From the NCBI RefSeq assembly GCF_028748185.1, contig NZ_CP118164.1, positions 310,001 to 374,000 of the forward strand: a stretch of DNA of 64,000 bases. Reading direction: 5' to 3'. The first letter of the stretch is position 1, and every line of letters begins with the position of its first letter. Of the stretch, positions 32,055 to 40,646 are shown one piece after another. The notes beneath the pieces were generated by a model, which did no database searches, was not told where the DNA came from, and worked only from the letters and a program-made list of their open reading frames with translations. The position numbers were made by a program, and so were the translations under genes. The stretch is from Bremerella sp. P1. Its GTDB lineage: Bacteria > Planctomycetota > Planctomycetia > Pirellulales > Pirellulaceae.

Positions 32055-32897
32055 TTATTTGCTACCGTCGTCGAACAGGCGTCGCTGTTGACGCTTGTTT
32101 CGGAAGAGGCCTGTCTTGGCTGCCGTCGGATTGGTGGTCTCGGCGGCGACTTCGTAGTTCAAAAGCTGAACGGTCGTCTTTGATTTGATTTTGCCATTGG
32201 CATCGTAGGCGGTCATCCAGGTACCCACCACAAACCCAGGCACCTCGGTGCATTGGGCCTCGACCGTTTCGGTCGTCTCTTCAGCAGAGGTCGTCTTCTG
32301 CACGATGAACGCGACCGTCTTAATCTCGGTCAGCACCGGGTACGGCTTGTTCAATGCGACCACTTCCGAAACCATTTCCTTCTGCGGTGCCTCGGCTCCT
32401 TCGGGAGTAAAAGCGTGTTCGCGGCGAAGAATGAATGGTGGCGTGTTCGCGTTGTAGTAGACCTTGCCGGTGATCTTGGTCGGGTCGCCCAGAACCTCCA
32501 TCTGACGCACTTCGCAGGTATAAGGCTTGCCGAGAATCGAGATCTTCTTTTCACCCGCCGGGGTGATGCGAACGCGTTGGCCTCCGGTTTGCCCGTTCAG
32601 TCCACTGCGGAACTCACGGATCGGCTTCTCGAAGACCTGGCCGCTCACTTCTGACTTGGCTTCGCGTTCCAGGACGATGTAGTCCTTGCCAACTTCCTTC
32701 AAACGGACGGTCAGCGTGGTCGTCATCGACGAAACCAGTTCGCCGTCTTTGAACGTTTCGGTAACCTGTCGGACTTGCTTCCACGAGCCTTCGGGAAAGC
32801 TGGCCCACTCGTGATGTTCGTGCGGGACGAGCAGTTCCTGCGCTTGCCCCAAGAGGGGCAAAATCAGCACGAACATTATGGCGACTGCTCGAAGCAT
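32055..32897 (-). CDS. Secreted protein of unknown function
   Basis: This gene encodes 280 residues from the ATG at 32897; a TTG directly before it is an alternative. A signal peptide (LRAVAIMFVLILPLLGQAQ) is followed by a beta-rich domain with repeated TTLTVRLKEVGKDYIVLE and TCEVRQMEVLGDPTKITGKV stretches, and a basic end, FRNKRQQRRLFDDGSK. The pattern (conversion of a table of quantities, GKVYYNANTPPFILRREH) recalls planctomycete secreted proteins of unknown role. It converges on the dockerin gene with a six-base gap. Confidence 0.7.
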   Translation of the reverse strand: MLRAVAIMFVLILPLLGQAQELLVPHEHHEWASFPEGSWKQVRQVTETFKDGELVSSMTTTLTVRLKEVGKDYIVLEREAKSEVSGQVFEKPIREFRSGLNGQTGGQRVRITPAGEKKISILGKPYTCEVRQMEVLGDPTKITGKVYYNANTPPFILRREHAFTPEGAEAPQKEMVSEVVALNKPYPVLTEIKTVAFIVQKTTSAEETTETVEAQCTEVPGFVVGTWMTAYDANGKIKSKTTVQLLNYEVAAETTNPTAAKTGLFRNKRQQRRLFDDGSK

Positions 32898-33049
32898 CAA
32901 AGATCTCGCAACAGTGGTAGTAAGTGGGACCTATATACGCAAAGCAGCGTACGCAGGAAACGGACGCTGCTTAAAGCTTATCTTGCCTAAGCTACCTTAT
33001 CCTGGGTTTGCTTGCATCCAAGAGGGCTGATTTAGCCCTTCAACTCGCA

Positions 33050-34441
33050 CTATTTTTCGGTATTTCCCATACCATCCCCCTCATACGTATTATTTTCTGG
33101 CACTAACTTGCTCACCAGCTGCGCGTCATTACGGGGGAATAATGTCCGCAAATCGAGGACGATCTCCTCGCCATTCTGGCTCCAACACGCTACCGAGGGG
33201 AATCCGGCCAGGTGAGCCTGCAGCGTTTCGGCCCCCTCAGGCGACGGCTTGAGCGTCACGTGCCGCGTCGGCAATTTGATGCCGCCCGGCAGGACGAACG
33301 CTTCGGCCGAGCTCGCCTCGGCTTCCGCAATCCAAGGAGAAACCGAGAGCTGTTCGACCAGCCGCGTTGCCCGCAGATCTAAGTTCTCTTCCGATGTCGA
33401 CAGAAGCGACATCACCGGGATGCGGTCGTCGACACGTTCGCCCGACTGATGAATCCGCAAGGCGACTTCCAACTCGGCCAGGCTCGCCGGTGGCGTCTGC
33501 AAGTACCGGGCAATCGGAACTTCCGACAACTTAGAAACACAATCGGCTTTGCCCAGCACAATCGCGCAGCCAGGGCCTCCCAGCAGGAAGCCACCACCCA
33601 CAAGCACCGCGTCGGCTCCAGCACTCAAGGCCTGCTTCGCGCTGCAGAGGCCCAGCTCTTCATGGATCGCCTCAGGCAGCAGACCCGCCACCCCCAGTGC
33701 CACCCACAGCGACGCGCCGGAAGCTTTCAGCGTTTTGATCGCTTCGAGCGTCGGCGGAAAGACATCCGAGCCACTGGCCACAAAGTTTGTCTTGTCCAAC
33801 CACAACAGGTGCTCGGCGTCTGCTTCGATCTCGCCCGCCAGCGCGGCCAGGTCGATCTGGTTACTCGAACCGACTTCCTGCACGCCGGCTTCCACCAGCA
33901 GCTTGGGCATGGCAATTTGGTCGAAGGTCGACGACATCTGCGAACGCGACACAAACGTCTTCTGCCCGCTGAGTGCCTGGGAGATTAGGTAGAAAGCTGC
34001 CTGACGGTCGCTGACGATCAACGCGGCCTCGGCACCGGTCATCTCGCACAGCAACTGTTCGATTGCCTGACGATAGTTTTCCTGGGCGGTTGCCTGGCGG
34101 TAATCATGACGGCGAGCATGGGCCTGGACGAGAATCTCTTCGGCGATCGGCCCTGCGGGAAAATCGGCCCCCAGTACCTGTCCGGTCGCATTGATCACCT
34201 CAGGCCGGCTCAGCCCGCGTTGGCCAAGAATCCAATCCGAGATCTCACTGGCCAGGCTCTGCAGCGACGCATACGGCAGCGTCGGAGCGGCCTCCATGGC
34301 CATCTTCTGGTACGGCTGCAGATACGCTTTCACGCCTTCGGCGACCGTACTGCTGGAAACCTTATGGGCCAGGTCCTTCAGCGGACGCAGTTCCATGAGC
34401 TGAGAAATGGAAGGAATACGATTAACAGGTGAATCCGACAT
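33050..34441 (-). CDS. SelA-like PLP-fold protein lacking the Schiff-base lysine
   Basis: This gene encodes 463 residues from the ATG at 34441 (GGAG nine bases upstream); longer frames run into the divergent gene. The sequence follows selenocysteine synthase (SelA): IPSISQLMELRPL at the N-terminus, VINATGQVLGADFPAG, EMTGAEAALIVSDRQAAF, EVGSSNQIDLAAL and AGADAVLVGGGFLLGGPG. In SelA the last block is SGDKLLGGPQAG, where Lys holds pyridoxal phosphate; here that position is Phe285 (codon 33587-33589). The Asn-rich NNNAAAV block of SelA is also lost. It is probably not a selenium transferase. It could be a structural or regulatory paralogue. No tRNA-Sec or selD lies in the window. Confidence 0.85.
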   Translation of the reverse strand: MSDSPVNRIPSISQLMELRPLKDLAHKVSSSTVAEGVKAYLQPYQKMAMEAAPTLPYASLQSLASEISDWILGQRGLSRPEVINATGQVLGADFPAGPIAEEILVQAHARRHDYRQATAQENYRQAIEQLLCEMTGAEAALIVSDRQAAFYLISQALSGQKTFVSRSQMSSTFDQIAMPKLLVEAGVQEVGSSNQIDLAALAGEIEADAEHLLWLDKTNFVASGSDVFPPTLEAIKTLKASGASLWVALGVAGLLPEAIHEELGLCSAKQALSAGADAVLVGGGFLLGGPGCAIVLGKADCVSKLSEVPIARYLQTPPASLAELEVALRIHQSGERVDDRIPVMSLLSTSEENLDLRATRLVEQLSVSPWIAEAEASSAEAFVLPGGIKLPTRHVTLKPSPEGAETLQAHLAGFPSVACWSQNGEEIVLDLRTLFPRNDAQLVSKLVPENNTYEGDGMGNTEK

Positions 34442-34589
34442 GGGGCACTCTCCACTAGTAACGAAGCATGTCCCTATTATGCCTGCTAAGTACCCTGATC
34501 TAAAACGGTAGGGGAGGTAGAATTTTTCTTGGCAGCACCTGACCGATGGAAGGACGAGCACACATGCGTACCGACGAGACAATCCGCCC

Positions 34590-35285
34590 ATGATTACGCC
34601 TGACGAATCACTCAGTACCAGCATTCTGGTCATGATGTATTTTGGCGAAGTGGTGTTCGCCGTCAGTGGTGCGCTCACCGCAGCTCGCTATCGCATGGAC
34701 ATCGTCGGTTACACGATGGTCGGTACCGTGACTGGGATCGGCGGAGGGACCGTCCGCGATCTGCTACTGGGGCGAACCGTTTGGTGGACCGAAGACCCGA
34801 CCGAGCTACTCCTCTGCGTGACAGCCTCGCTGGTCACTTACTTCTTCATCCGGCATGACATCTCGCACCGCCGCGGCATGATCTGGGCCGATGCGTTGGG
34901 GCTGTCGGTATTCGGCGTGGTCGGCTGCCACATTGCCCTCGCGTTTGGAGCTCCCTTCGTCATCGCCGTCTTCATGGGCATGATCACCGCCACCGGTGGA
35001 GGCGTCATCCGCGACGTGTTAACCAATAACGTCCCGATCATTATTTCGTCAGGCCAACCCTACGCGACGGTCGCTTTGTTAGGCTCGCTTTGCTATGCAA
35101 CACTGCGTTACTTGGAAGTCCCCGAGATCCCCTCCGAGACCGTGGCCTGCGGGGCAGCGTTTGCTTTGAGAGCTTGTGCGATTGTCTTCGACATCCGCAC
35201 GGGACCGCCTGGTGAGTTCGTTCGGTTTGGAAACAAGGCTCAGGCATCCAATCCGGGTGAAACCAGCGAAAAGACAAGCGACTGA
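34590..35285 (+). CDS. TRIC/UPF0126-family membrane channel protein
   Basis: This gene encodes 231 residues with about seven hydrophobic helices. Two inverted repeats carry Gly-rich signatures, GIGGGTVRDLLLG and ATGGGVIRDVL, typical of trimeric intracellular cation channel homologues (YadS/UPF0126). It would act as a cation channel of the inner membrane. The C-terminal tail after the last helix is polar. It is divergent from the SelA-like gene with 148 bases between them; the ribosome site is weak. Confidence 0.9.
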   Translation: MITPDESLSTSILVMMYFGEVVFAVSGALTAARYRMDIVGYTMVGTVTGIGGGTVRDLLLGRTVWWTEDPTELLLCVTASLVTYFFIRHDISHRRGMIWADALGLSVFGVVGCHIALAFGAPFVIAVFMGMITATGGGVIRDVLTNNVPIIISSGQPYATVALLGSLCYATLRYLEVPEIPSETVACGAAFALRACAIVFDIRTGPPGEFVRFGNKAQASNPGETSEKTSD

Positions 35286-35690
35286 AGCCGTCAGCGCACG
35301 CCGTGATTGACTATCCGCCAGAGATTTTTTGGTGCATTTGCGACACGGCAAAAACCAAAACGCAATTCGCCGCAAAAAAATGCCAAAAAAGTCTAGAAGA
35401 CGTTTTCTTACAAAAGCGGGCGTTCTCTGTTTGTGCCTACCGAGAGTCAGCTCACTCTCTTCATAGACGCGTCGCGTCCTATCGCGTGCCGAAGAATTGC
35501 ATCAAGCGGAAAAGCTCTGAAGTTAGAAAGAGCTGCGAAACGCCGCTGAGAGCCCCATGGCCGAAAGTTACAAAGCACAAAAATTCTGTCTGCGCAGTTT
35601 CTCACAATCCCGACAAAAACAGCTAGACACAATTCGCACTCGCAGTAGCATTCAAGCCGTGGTAACGCAGAAGTGGTTCTTGCGTAAATC
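35286..35690. other. Intergenic leader region upstream of a DUF1559 gene
   Basis: No gene supported. The open frame that runs through 35557-35742 into the next gene lacks a ribosome site and precedes the expected short prepilin leader, so I treat it as untranslated. The region is rich in A runs (for example around 35380-35395) and unusually long for a leader. Confidence 0.5.
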
Positions 35691-35712
35691 ATATAAGTCA
35701 TACCACTTATAT
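35691..35712. promoter_or_regulatory. Perfect AT-rich palindrome upstream of a DUF1559 gene
   Basis: ATATAAGT and ACTTATAT form a perfect 8-base inverted repeat with a six-base spacer, ending 30 bases before the start codon. Its geometry fits a dimeric repressor operator, or a short AT hairpin. The regulator is unknown. Confidence 0.4.
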
Positions 35713-35742
35713 CGTTTCTCTTCTCAAGCGGTAAATCGACTC

Positions 35743-36780
35743 ATGCACTACTCGATCAAAGACACTGACATCGTTTCGAAACAGAAGAAGGCTGGTTTCA
35801 CGCTCGTGGAACTTTTGGTGGTGATTGCCATCATCGGCGTCTTGGTTGCTCTCTTGTTGCCGGCCGTTCAGCAGGCACGCGAGGCAGCACGACGCATGCA
35901 ATGCACCAACAACTTGAAGCAACTGGCTCTGGCGACTCACAACCATCACGACACCTTCAACAGCATGCCGGTTTCGAGCCAGAACACCGACTTCGCTCCT
36001 GGCGGACGTTATCGCTGGGGCTGGGGATCGCTGATTCTGCCATTCATCGAGCAGACGGCTCTCTACGAACTGTGCCAACAGCAGAAGTCGGCTGCCTGGG
36101 GTATGAGCGATGCGAACCGGGTCGCCGCTTACACGACCCCGCTCGAAGCTTTCATGTGCCCATCGTGCCCGGTCGATCCGAATGCACCCAACGGCCTGTA
36201 TGTCACGGCGTCGTGGGACACCATGCAATTCAGCAAGTCGAACTACCTGGCCAACGGCGGCCTCTGCAGTACCTGGGGTTCGTCCGCCAACGGCAAACGC
36301 GCCTATATGGGACCGTGGGTCAAATGCTCGAAGCAAGGGCTCAATTTCGCCTCGATCACCGATGGCCTGTCCAACACAATCCTGCTGGGTGAAGGGGGAG
36401 GCAAAGCGGCCGATCCTGCTGACGATGACCGCATGCCTGGCTTGTGGGGTGGAACCACCAACGATCGCAACGCCCAGCCGGAACTGGTTCGACATACCTT
36501 CAAGAAGCTGAACTCCGGCGAAACGACCGCGTTTGGCAGCTATCACCCAGGCGGTGCCAACTTCGCCCTCTGCGACGGTTCGGTTCGATTCCTGCCGGAA
36601 ACGATCAACTCGAATAACGTCGGACAGAACTGGGGATACAGCCATGACGACAGCGCTCGCGTCGCCCAAGTCGAACAGGCAGTCCGAGACGGCGTGAACG
36701 CATCGAGTTTTTCCAATCGCTTGGGCATCTATCAAATGCTCAGCATCCGCGACGATGCTGGCGTGCTGGGCGATTTCTAA
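35743..36780 (+). CDS. DUF1559 prepilin-like protein (module 3)
   Basis: This gene encodes 345 residues from the ATG at 35743, chosen because it gives a short leader (20 residues) before GFTLVELLVVIAIIGVLVAL. The DUF1559 region starts AVQQAREAARRMQCTNNLKQ and has the final HPGGANFALCDGSVRFL block. It belongs to the cell-envelope family described for module 1. A perfect hairpin lies after the stop, then the lipoprotein gene of the module. Confidence 0.9.
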   Translation: MHYSIKDTDIVSKQKKAGFTLVELLVVIAIIGVLVALLLPAVQQAREAARRMQCTNNLKQLALATHNHHDTFNSMPVSSQNTDFAPGGRYRWGWGSLILPFIEQTALYELCQQQKSAAWGMSDANRVAAYTTPLEAFMCPSCPVDPNAPNGLYVTASWDTMQFSKSNYLANGGLCSTWGSSANGKRAYMGPWVKCSKQGLNFASITDGLSNTILLGEGGGKAADPADDDRMPGLWGGTTNDRNAQPELVRHTFKKLNSGETTAFGSYHPGGANFALCDGSVRFLPETINSNNVGQNWGYSHDDSARVAQVEQAVRDGVNASSFSNRLGIYQMLSIRDDAGVLGDF

Positions 36781-36824
36781 TCGCGACTTGCCCCGCGGCC
36801 GTCTGCCGTTCTATCAAACCCAAA

Positions 36825-36852
36825 CCAGGGACTGCGTCTTAAGCGTCCCTGG
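36825..36852 (+). terminator. Hairpin between DUF1559 gene and lipoprotein gene
   Basis: CCAGGGAC and GTCCCTGG pair perfectly around a 12-base loop, 45 bases after the DUF1559 stop codon. There is no T run, so it could instead protect the upstream mRNA end. Confidence 0.45.
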
Positions 36853-36902
36853 TGACTCGAACATTCACTCATCCATTCGCGAAAATCAGTGAGGCTACTG
36901 AT

Positions 36903-37322
36903 ATGGTCATCCGCGTAACATCGGTTCTTACGACCTCCCTTTTTATCCTTCTGACTATCTCCGGCTGCGGTGGCGGCATGCCCAGTGTCACCGGCATGGT
37001 CACCATCGACGGTCAGCCAGCTCCTCCAGGGCTGCAAATCGATTTTCAACCTGACGTCCCCAACTCTTCCTCTTCGACGGGATACACGGATGAAGCGGGG
37101 CACTACGAGATGAAGTTCACGCCCTCCAAACCAGGCGTCATGCTGGGCGTGAGCAAAGTCCAGGTTTACGTTCCCCGCAAAATGAACTCCGATGGCATCC
37201 CAGCGATTCCTCCGCAACTCAAAGGGGTTAAAATCCCCAAAGAGTACAACGAGGACTCGACATTGACCTTCGCTGTCGAAAACGGCTCGAACACGTTCGA
37301 TATTAATATCGACTCGAAGTAG
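36903..37322 (+). CDS. Small lipoprotein of DUF1559 module 3
   Basis: This gene encodes 139 residues from the ATG at 36903 (GAGG upstream). The signal peptide ends in a lipobox, TISGC, then a Gly-rich linker and a beta-sandwich: VTGMVTIDGQPAPPGLQIDF, DEAGHYEMKF, IPKEYN and TFDINIDSK. It follows the module's DUF1559 gene by about 120 bases. Confidence 0.85.
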   Translation: MVIRVTSVLTTSLFILLTISGCGGGMPSVTGMVTIDGQPAPPGLQIDFQPDVPNSSSSTGYTDEAGHYEMKFTPSKPGVMLGVSKVQVYVPRKMNSDGIPAIPPQLKGVKIPKEYNEDSTLTFAVENGSNTFDINIDSK

Positions 37323-37371
37323 AACTTGGGTCGGCGAGCCTCGGTCTGCCTAACGAGGCTACTAGTGATCC

Positions 37372-37689
37372 ATGGCGAAAGATTCCGACAAAAAGCGGGT
37401 ACTGGAAAAGCGTCGTGTCGAACTGCTGCATTCGATCGAGCACGACGCGGACCAAGAGATGATCCAAAAACGCGTCATCAAACTACTCGAGGCGATCTAC
37501 GCCGTCGCGAAGAAGGAACAGTCTCGCATTCATCCATTCACTTCCGAAGCCAAGAACGAACAGCTGCAAGCGATCAAACGCGGCTGGGAGTCCTTAGCCA
37601 TGGAGAAAGTCGTGGCCATCGTCGCGGGGTGGCCTGAGAATCCAACCTATCGAGAAGTTCAGGCGATCGTCGACAGTCCATTGCCATAG
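37372..37689 (+). CDS. Small hydrophilic helical protein, unknown function
   Basis: This gene encodes 105 residues, with a GAGG about 12 bases before the ATG. The sequence is charged and helical throughout (KKRVLEKRRVELLHSIEHDA, KRVIKLLEAIYAVAKKEQS), with no signal peptide and no Cys. I do not recognise it. It is likely cytoplasmic and could be a conserved planctomycete protein. It lies 49 bases after the module 3 lipoprotein. Confidence 0.6.
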   Translation: MAKDSDKKRVLEKRRVELLHSIEHDADQEMIQKRVIKLLEAIYAVAKKEQSRIHPFTSEAKNEQLQAIKRGWESLAMEKVVAIVAGWPENPTYREVQAIVDSPLP

Positions 37690-37772
37690 CGTCCTCAACG
37701 ACGCTACCACTCCGCCAAGTCTCTTAGGGTGTTCTTCGCCGGCCATCTCACGTTCTGTGAACGATGACTCGC

Positions 37773-38123
37773 TTAACGATCGGTGTATTCGCTCTCCTGC
37801 TCGGTGATCGTCAAGTTCGTCACCCAAGTGATCTGGCAGGCATGACAAATCAACAAAACGTTTTCATCGTCCTCCGCTTGCTCCATCGATGTGGCACCAC
37901 AATTGGGACAAGCAAACGAGGCAAGCTTTCTACGCTTGTAAACGTAGCCTAGGGCCAAGGCAAACACGATTACGACGGCGCCCGTGATGATGCCTGCGTA
38001 CGGAATGTGTAGATACACTTCCAGAAAGACACCCAGCGAAACCAGCAGAAGAAACGGAGCAACAATCCAGGCAGAAGCCGGCTGCACTACTTCTTCCGGG
38101 CATACATACGGACGACGTTCCAT
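37773..38123 (-). CDS. Small membrane protein with zinc-ribbon-like domain
   Basis: This gene encodes 116 residues from the ATG at 38123, although a frame with an earlier start extends to 38306. Two hydrophobic helices (WIVAPFLLLVSLGVFLEVYL and IITGAVVIVFALALGYVY) precede KRRKLASFACPNCGATS and LLICHACQITW, a CxxC-x(n)-CxxC zinc ribbon likely in the cytoplasm. Function unknown. It is convergent with the small helical protein. Confidence 0.6.
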   Translation of the reverse strand: MERRPYVCPEEVVQPASAWIVAPFLLLVSLGVFLEVYLHIPYAGIITGAVVIVFALALGYVYKRRKLASFACPNCGATSMEQAEDDENVLLICHACQITWVTNLTITEQESEYTDR

Positions 38124-38469
38124 AAAAGCCTGAACCTCAGAGAAGAACGCATGGCACGCGCAGCGCAGTGATTCACCAAGCTTCCTACAGTACGCCACTG
38201 CGGCCCTCGGCAGTGTGAATCTTGAATACGGATGAACCAATGTAGCAGCTGCACGTCTAATAACGTATTCCCCCGCGACATACAGGCTCCACCAAGATCC
38301 CTTCATTATCCCATGGAAAGGCCTCGAAGCAGGTGGCCGTTGCTACCGATGTTGTCGATGCTTGACCCAAGTTGGTTGCATGTCCGCGGCGGTAAAAGGA
38401 AGATAATGAGTAGGGCGATTTACCTCATTGAAACACCGCTGATTTCGCCCCAATCCCAAAAGAGAGGCC
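38124..38469. other. Intergenic stretch with one dispersed palindrome
   Basis: Apart from the palindromic repeat at 38195-38217 I see no supported gene here. The possible upstream extension of the zinc-ribbon gene overlaps part of it. Confidence 0.4.
38195..38217 (-). repeat. Dispersed palindrome, family A, copy 1
   Basis: On the minus strand this reads CACACTGCCGAGGGC then CGCAGTGG. It matches the consensus CACTGCCGAGGGCGGCAGTG found at 49071 and five other places or variants in the window. Confidence 0.6.
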
Positions 38470-39507
38470 ATGACAATTCACTTTGAAGTGCTTGGCGAAC
38501 CAGGCCGCGATAACGCGCTGTATGTCACCATCGACACGGGACAATCGGTTCATCGCCTCTTATTCGATTGCGGCGATGGCGTGCTGGACTTGGTCTCGCT
38601 TTCGGATATTCAGCATGTCGAAGCCCTCTTCTTTTCTCACTTTCACTTCGATCACATCGCCGGCTTCGATTTCTTCTTTCGGCTGAACTGGTATCGTCAC
38701 GAAAATCCAGTAAACATTCTCGGCCCCGCCGAAACGCAAAGGGTCATTCCTCATCGGCTTCAAGGAGTCACCTGGAATCTGGTGGAAGGACTTTCTGGCG
38801 AGATCCACGTGGCTAGTCTCGATGGCGACGAGGTCCACACCGCAACCTACCACGTCCAGGATGGTTTTCAGCAACCACGTAAGCGAAGAAGCGAACCCTT
38901 CACCGGAGTAATCTATCGTTCCGATGCCTTCGAGGTGGTTGCCGTCCCGCTGCCTCATGGAACGACAAGCCTTGGATACATTGTCCGCGAGTTCGACAAA
39001 AAAAATGTCGACATGCACGCCCTGGAAGCCAAGGGCATGAAGCCGGGCCCGTGGCTCCAGGCCGTCAAGGATGCCCATCGCCCTGATGCTGAAACCATCG
39101 AGACCCAAGACGGAATGAAGACCCTTGGAGAATTGCGTGAAGCGATTCTGGTCACCCAAGCCGGCGACAGCATCGCTTACCTGACCGATTTCTATTTAGA
39201 CAATCCATCAACAAAAGAGCGATTAATCACCCAGCTCAAGAATTGTCGAGTGCTTGTTTGCGAAAACAACTACGCCGATGCCGATCGGGATCTGGCCGTC
39301 AAGAACTTCCACATGACCTCGTCCGATGTGGGGCAACTCGCCGCTGAAATCCAACCAGAACAACTCATTCTCTTTCACCTTTCCGATCGCTACACCCAGC
39401 CGCAGTGGCAAGGCCAATTACACGAAGTCCGGCAACACTTCCCCAAGGCCCAATTCCCCAAGCGATGGGCAGAGCGTTTTGCGTTGTCGTCAGAAGATGA
39501 GCGATGA
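38470..39507 (+). CDS. MBL-fold metallo-hydrolase (RNase Z-like)
   Basis: This gene encodes 345 residues; AGAGAGG precedes the ATG. The metal site is HFHFDH (57-62), with further ligands in PLPHGT, LTDFYLD and ILFHLSDRY. FDCGDG and the order of motifs place it with the RNase Z/ElaC-like branch of the metallo-beta-lactamase fold. The canonical tRNA-processing insertion is not evident, so a nuclease or other phosphodiesterase role is possible. It is monocistronic. Confidence 0.85.
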   Translation: MTIHFEVLGEPGRDNALYVTIDTGQSVHRLLFDCGDGVLDLVSLSDIQHVEALFFSHFHFDHIAGFDFFFRLNWYRHENPVNILGPAETQRVIPHRLQGVTWNLVEGLSGEIHVASLDGDEVHTATYHVQDGFQQPRKRRSEPFTGVIYRSDAFEVVAVPLPHGTTSLGYIVREFDKKNVDMHALEAKGMKPGPWLQAVKDAHRPDAETIETQDGMKTLGELREAILVTQAGDSIAYLTDFYLDNPSTKERLITQLKNCRVLVCENNYADADRDLAVKNFHMTSSDVGQLAAEIQPEQLILFHLSDRYTQPQWQGQLHEVRQHFPKAQFPKRWAERFALSSEDER

Positions 39508-39722
39508 CGATCGAAAGCACTTCTAGCTTGTGAATTTCTAAGCACAACCAACAAAATTTCGCGCGCACTATCTTCAGGTACCCTCAGGCTGGTATACCTA
39601 AACCTTGCACGGGAACTCTTCCCGAACAGTCATCGCCTTCTCGCGGTGTTTTATCCTCTCAAGTCTCAGTGGCCTGCCCGCGCAAACGTGAGCAGTCGCC
39701 CTTAACCGTAACGAGTATCCCT

Positions 39723-40394
39723 ATGTCTTCACCAAGCCCACAACCTGAACAGCACGGAGCGTTCTTAAGCGAACACGCTCCACAGGTTGTCGTGCGCGCG
39801 GGGAAGACCTTTGTGTGCTCGAGTTGTGGAGTGCTGATCGAGATCCCAGAGGATGTCGTGGGGCAGTTGGTCGTGGCAGTCGGTCCTTCGTCCCAGGAAC
39901 CGCCTGTCGCGGAAGAGCCTGTTGATGCAGCGCCTTCCCAAGACGAAGCTGCGTTAGCGGCTTCATCACCGACCCAACCGGTTTTGGCCAACGGCGCAGC
40001 GCGAGTTGCTACTGCGCCAAAGCATCGGCCGCCGCGTCCAAAACGCCCGCAAGCACCGAAGCCGAACGGTTTCGCTGGCGAGACGATCGACGGGCTACGC
40101 GTTCCTTCGAGCCATGAACTGGATCGCGCCCTGGCGTGGGTTTCGTTTCACCTGAAAGTGCTCGACCGGCAAGGCAGCGAAATCAAGCGGCTGCAGAAGC
40201 TCTTGAAGAAGCAAGCAACCGGTCCGGTGCCAAAACCAAGTCCGCTTGGGCGTGTGGCAGAGGTCTCTCGGGAAGCCCCAATTGATCACGGCAGCAGTGT
40301 CAGCCCAAGCCACGCCCATGCAGACTTGGTCGCGGCACCCGCTATGGATCACCAGAGCGAACGTGGCCCGCCGAAGCGACGCGGACCGCCATAA
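39723..40394 (+). CDS. Pro/Ala-rich protein with N-terminal CxxC
   Basis: This gene encodes 223 residues from the ATG at 39723; a GTG at 39669 would add 18. A VRAGKTFVCSSCGVLIEIP segment resembles half of a zinc ribbon. A Pro/Ala/Ser-rich spacer follows, then a helical stretch (SSHELDRALAWVSFHLKVLD) with a basic coiled-coil end (IKRLQKLLKKQ). I do not recognise the family. The linker is strongly disordered in composition. Confidence 0.6.
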   Translation: MSSPSPQPEQHGAFLSEHAPQVVVRAGKTFVCSSCGVLIEIPEDVVGQLVVAVGPSSQEPPVAEEPVDAAPSQDEAALAASSPTQPVLANGAARVATAPKHRPPRPKRPQAPKPNGFAGETIDGLRVPSSHELDRALAWVSFHLKVLDRQGSEIKRLQKLLKKQATGPVPKPSPLGRVAEVSREAPIDHGSSVSPSHAHADLVAAPAMDHQSERGPPKRRGPP

Positions 40395-40400
40395 AATCCT

Positions 40401-40440
40401 GTCCCCTCTTCCTCGCAGGGAGAGGGCTAGGGTGAGGGTT
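40401..40440 (+). repeat. REP-like element, left half of an inverted pair
   Basis: This copy contains GGGAGAGGGCTAGGGTGAGGG-type sequence directly after a stop codon. The same motif occurs inverted at 40531-40568. Such elements are common between genes in many bacteria. Confidence 0.6.
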
Positions 40441-40530
40441 TGCTAAGCGAGCGTTGCCTCGCATCGAACGCAAGAAGTTCCGTACCGATCGGGACACCGT
40501 TCACGCATGCGCTGCCAACGCGGCGAGATG

Positions 40531-40568
40531 CCCCTCACCCTAACCCTCTCCCCCTAGGGGCGAGGGGA
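40531..40568 (-). repeat. REP-like element, right half of an inverted pair
   Basis: CCCCTCACCCTAACCCTCTC is the reverse complement type of the copy at 40401-40440. The pair encloses about 90 bases without a gene and could fold into one large hairpin. Confidence 0.6.
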
Positions 40569-40584
40569 CCAGAGATGCGCGCAC

Positions 40585-40618
40585 GAAAAAACCGCCCTGT
40601 GGGGAGCCAGGGCGGTTT
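40585..40618 (-). terminator. Rho-independent terminator of the gene at 40647
   Basis: AAACCGCCCT and AGGGCGGTTT pair perfectly around ten bases; TTTTTT follows on the minus strand. It starts 29 bases after the stop codon. Confidence 0.85.
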
Positions 40619-40646
40619 CTAGGAATTGGCTTGTCCGACACTTCGC

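Noticed and set aside
34442-34678. An N-terminal extension of the SelA-like protein
   Set aside because: It would overlap the divergent TRIC gene and its sequence has no SelA resemblance, while the ATG at 34441 has a good ribosome site.
35303-35626. A 107-codon plus-strand frame before module 3
   Set aside because: Basic, Lys/Cys-rich sequence of the kind that random A-rich leader sequence gives; no ribosome site.
35557-35742. An N-terminal extension of 62 residues on the module 3 DUF1559 protein
   Set aside because: Prepilin-like leaders are short and basic; the extension is unlike other members and lacks a ribosome site.
40401-40440. CRISPR-like repeat at the REP pair
   Set aside because: Only two copies, inverted rather than direct, without spacers; no cas genes in the window.
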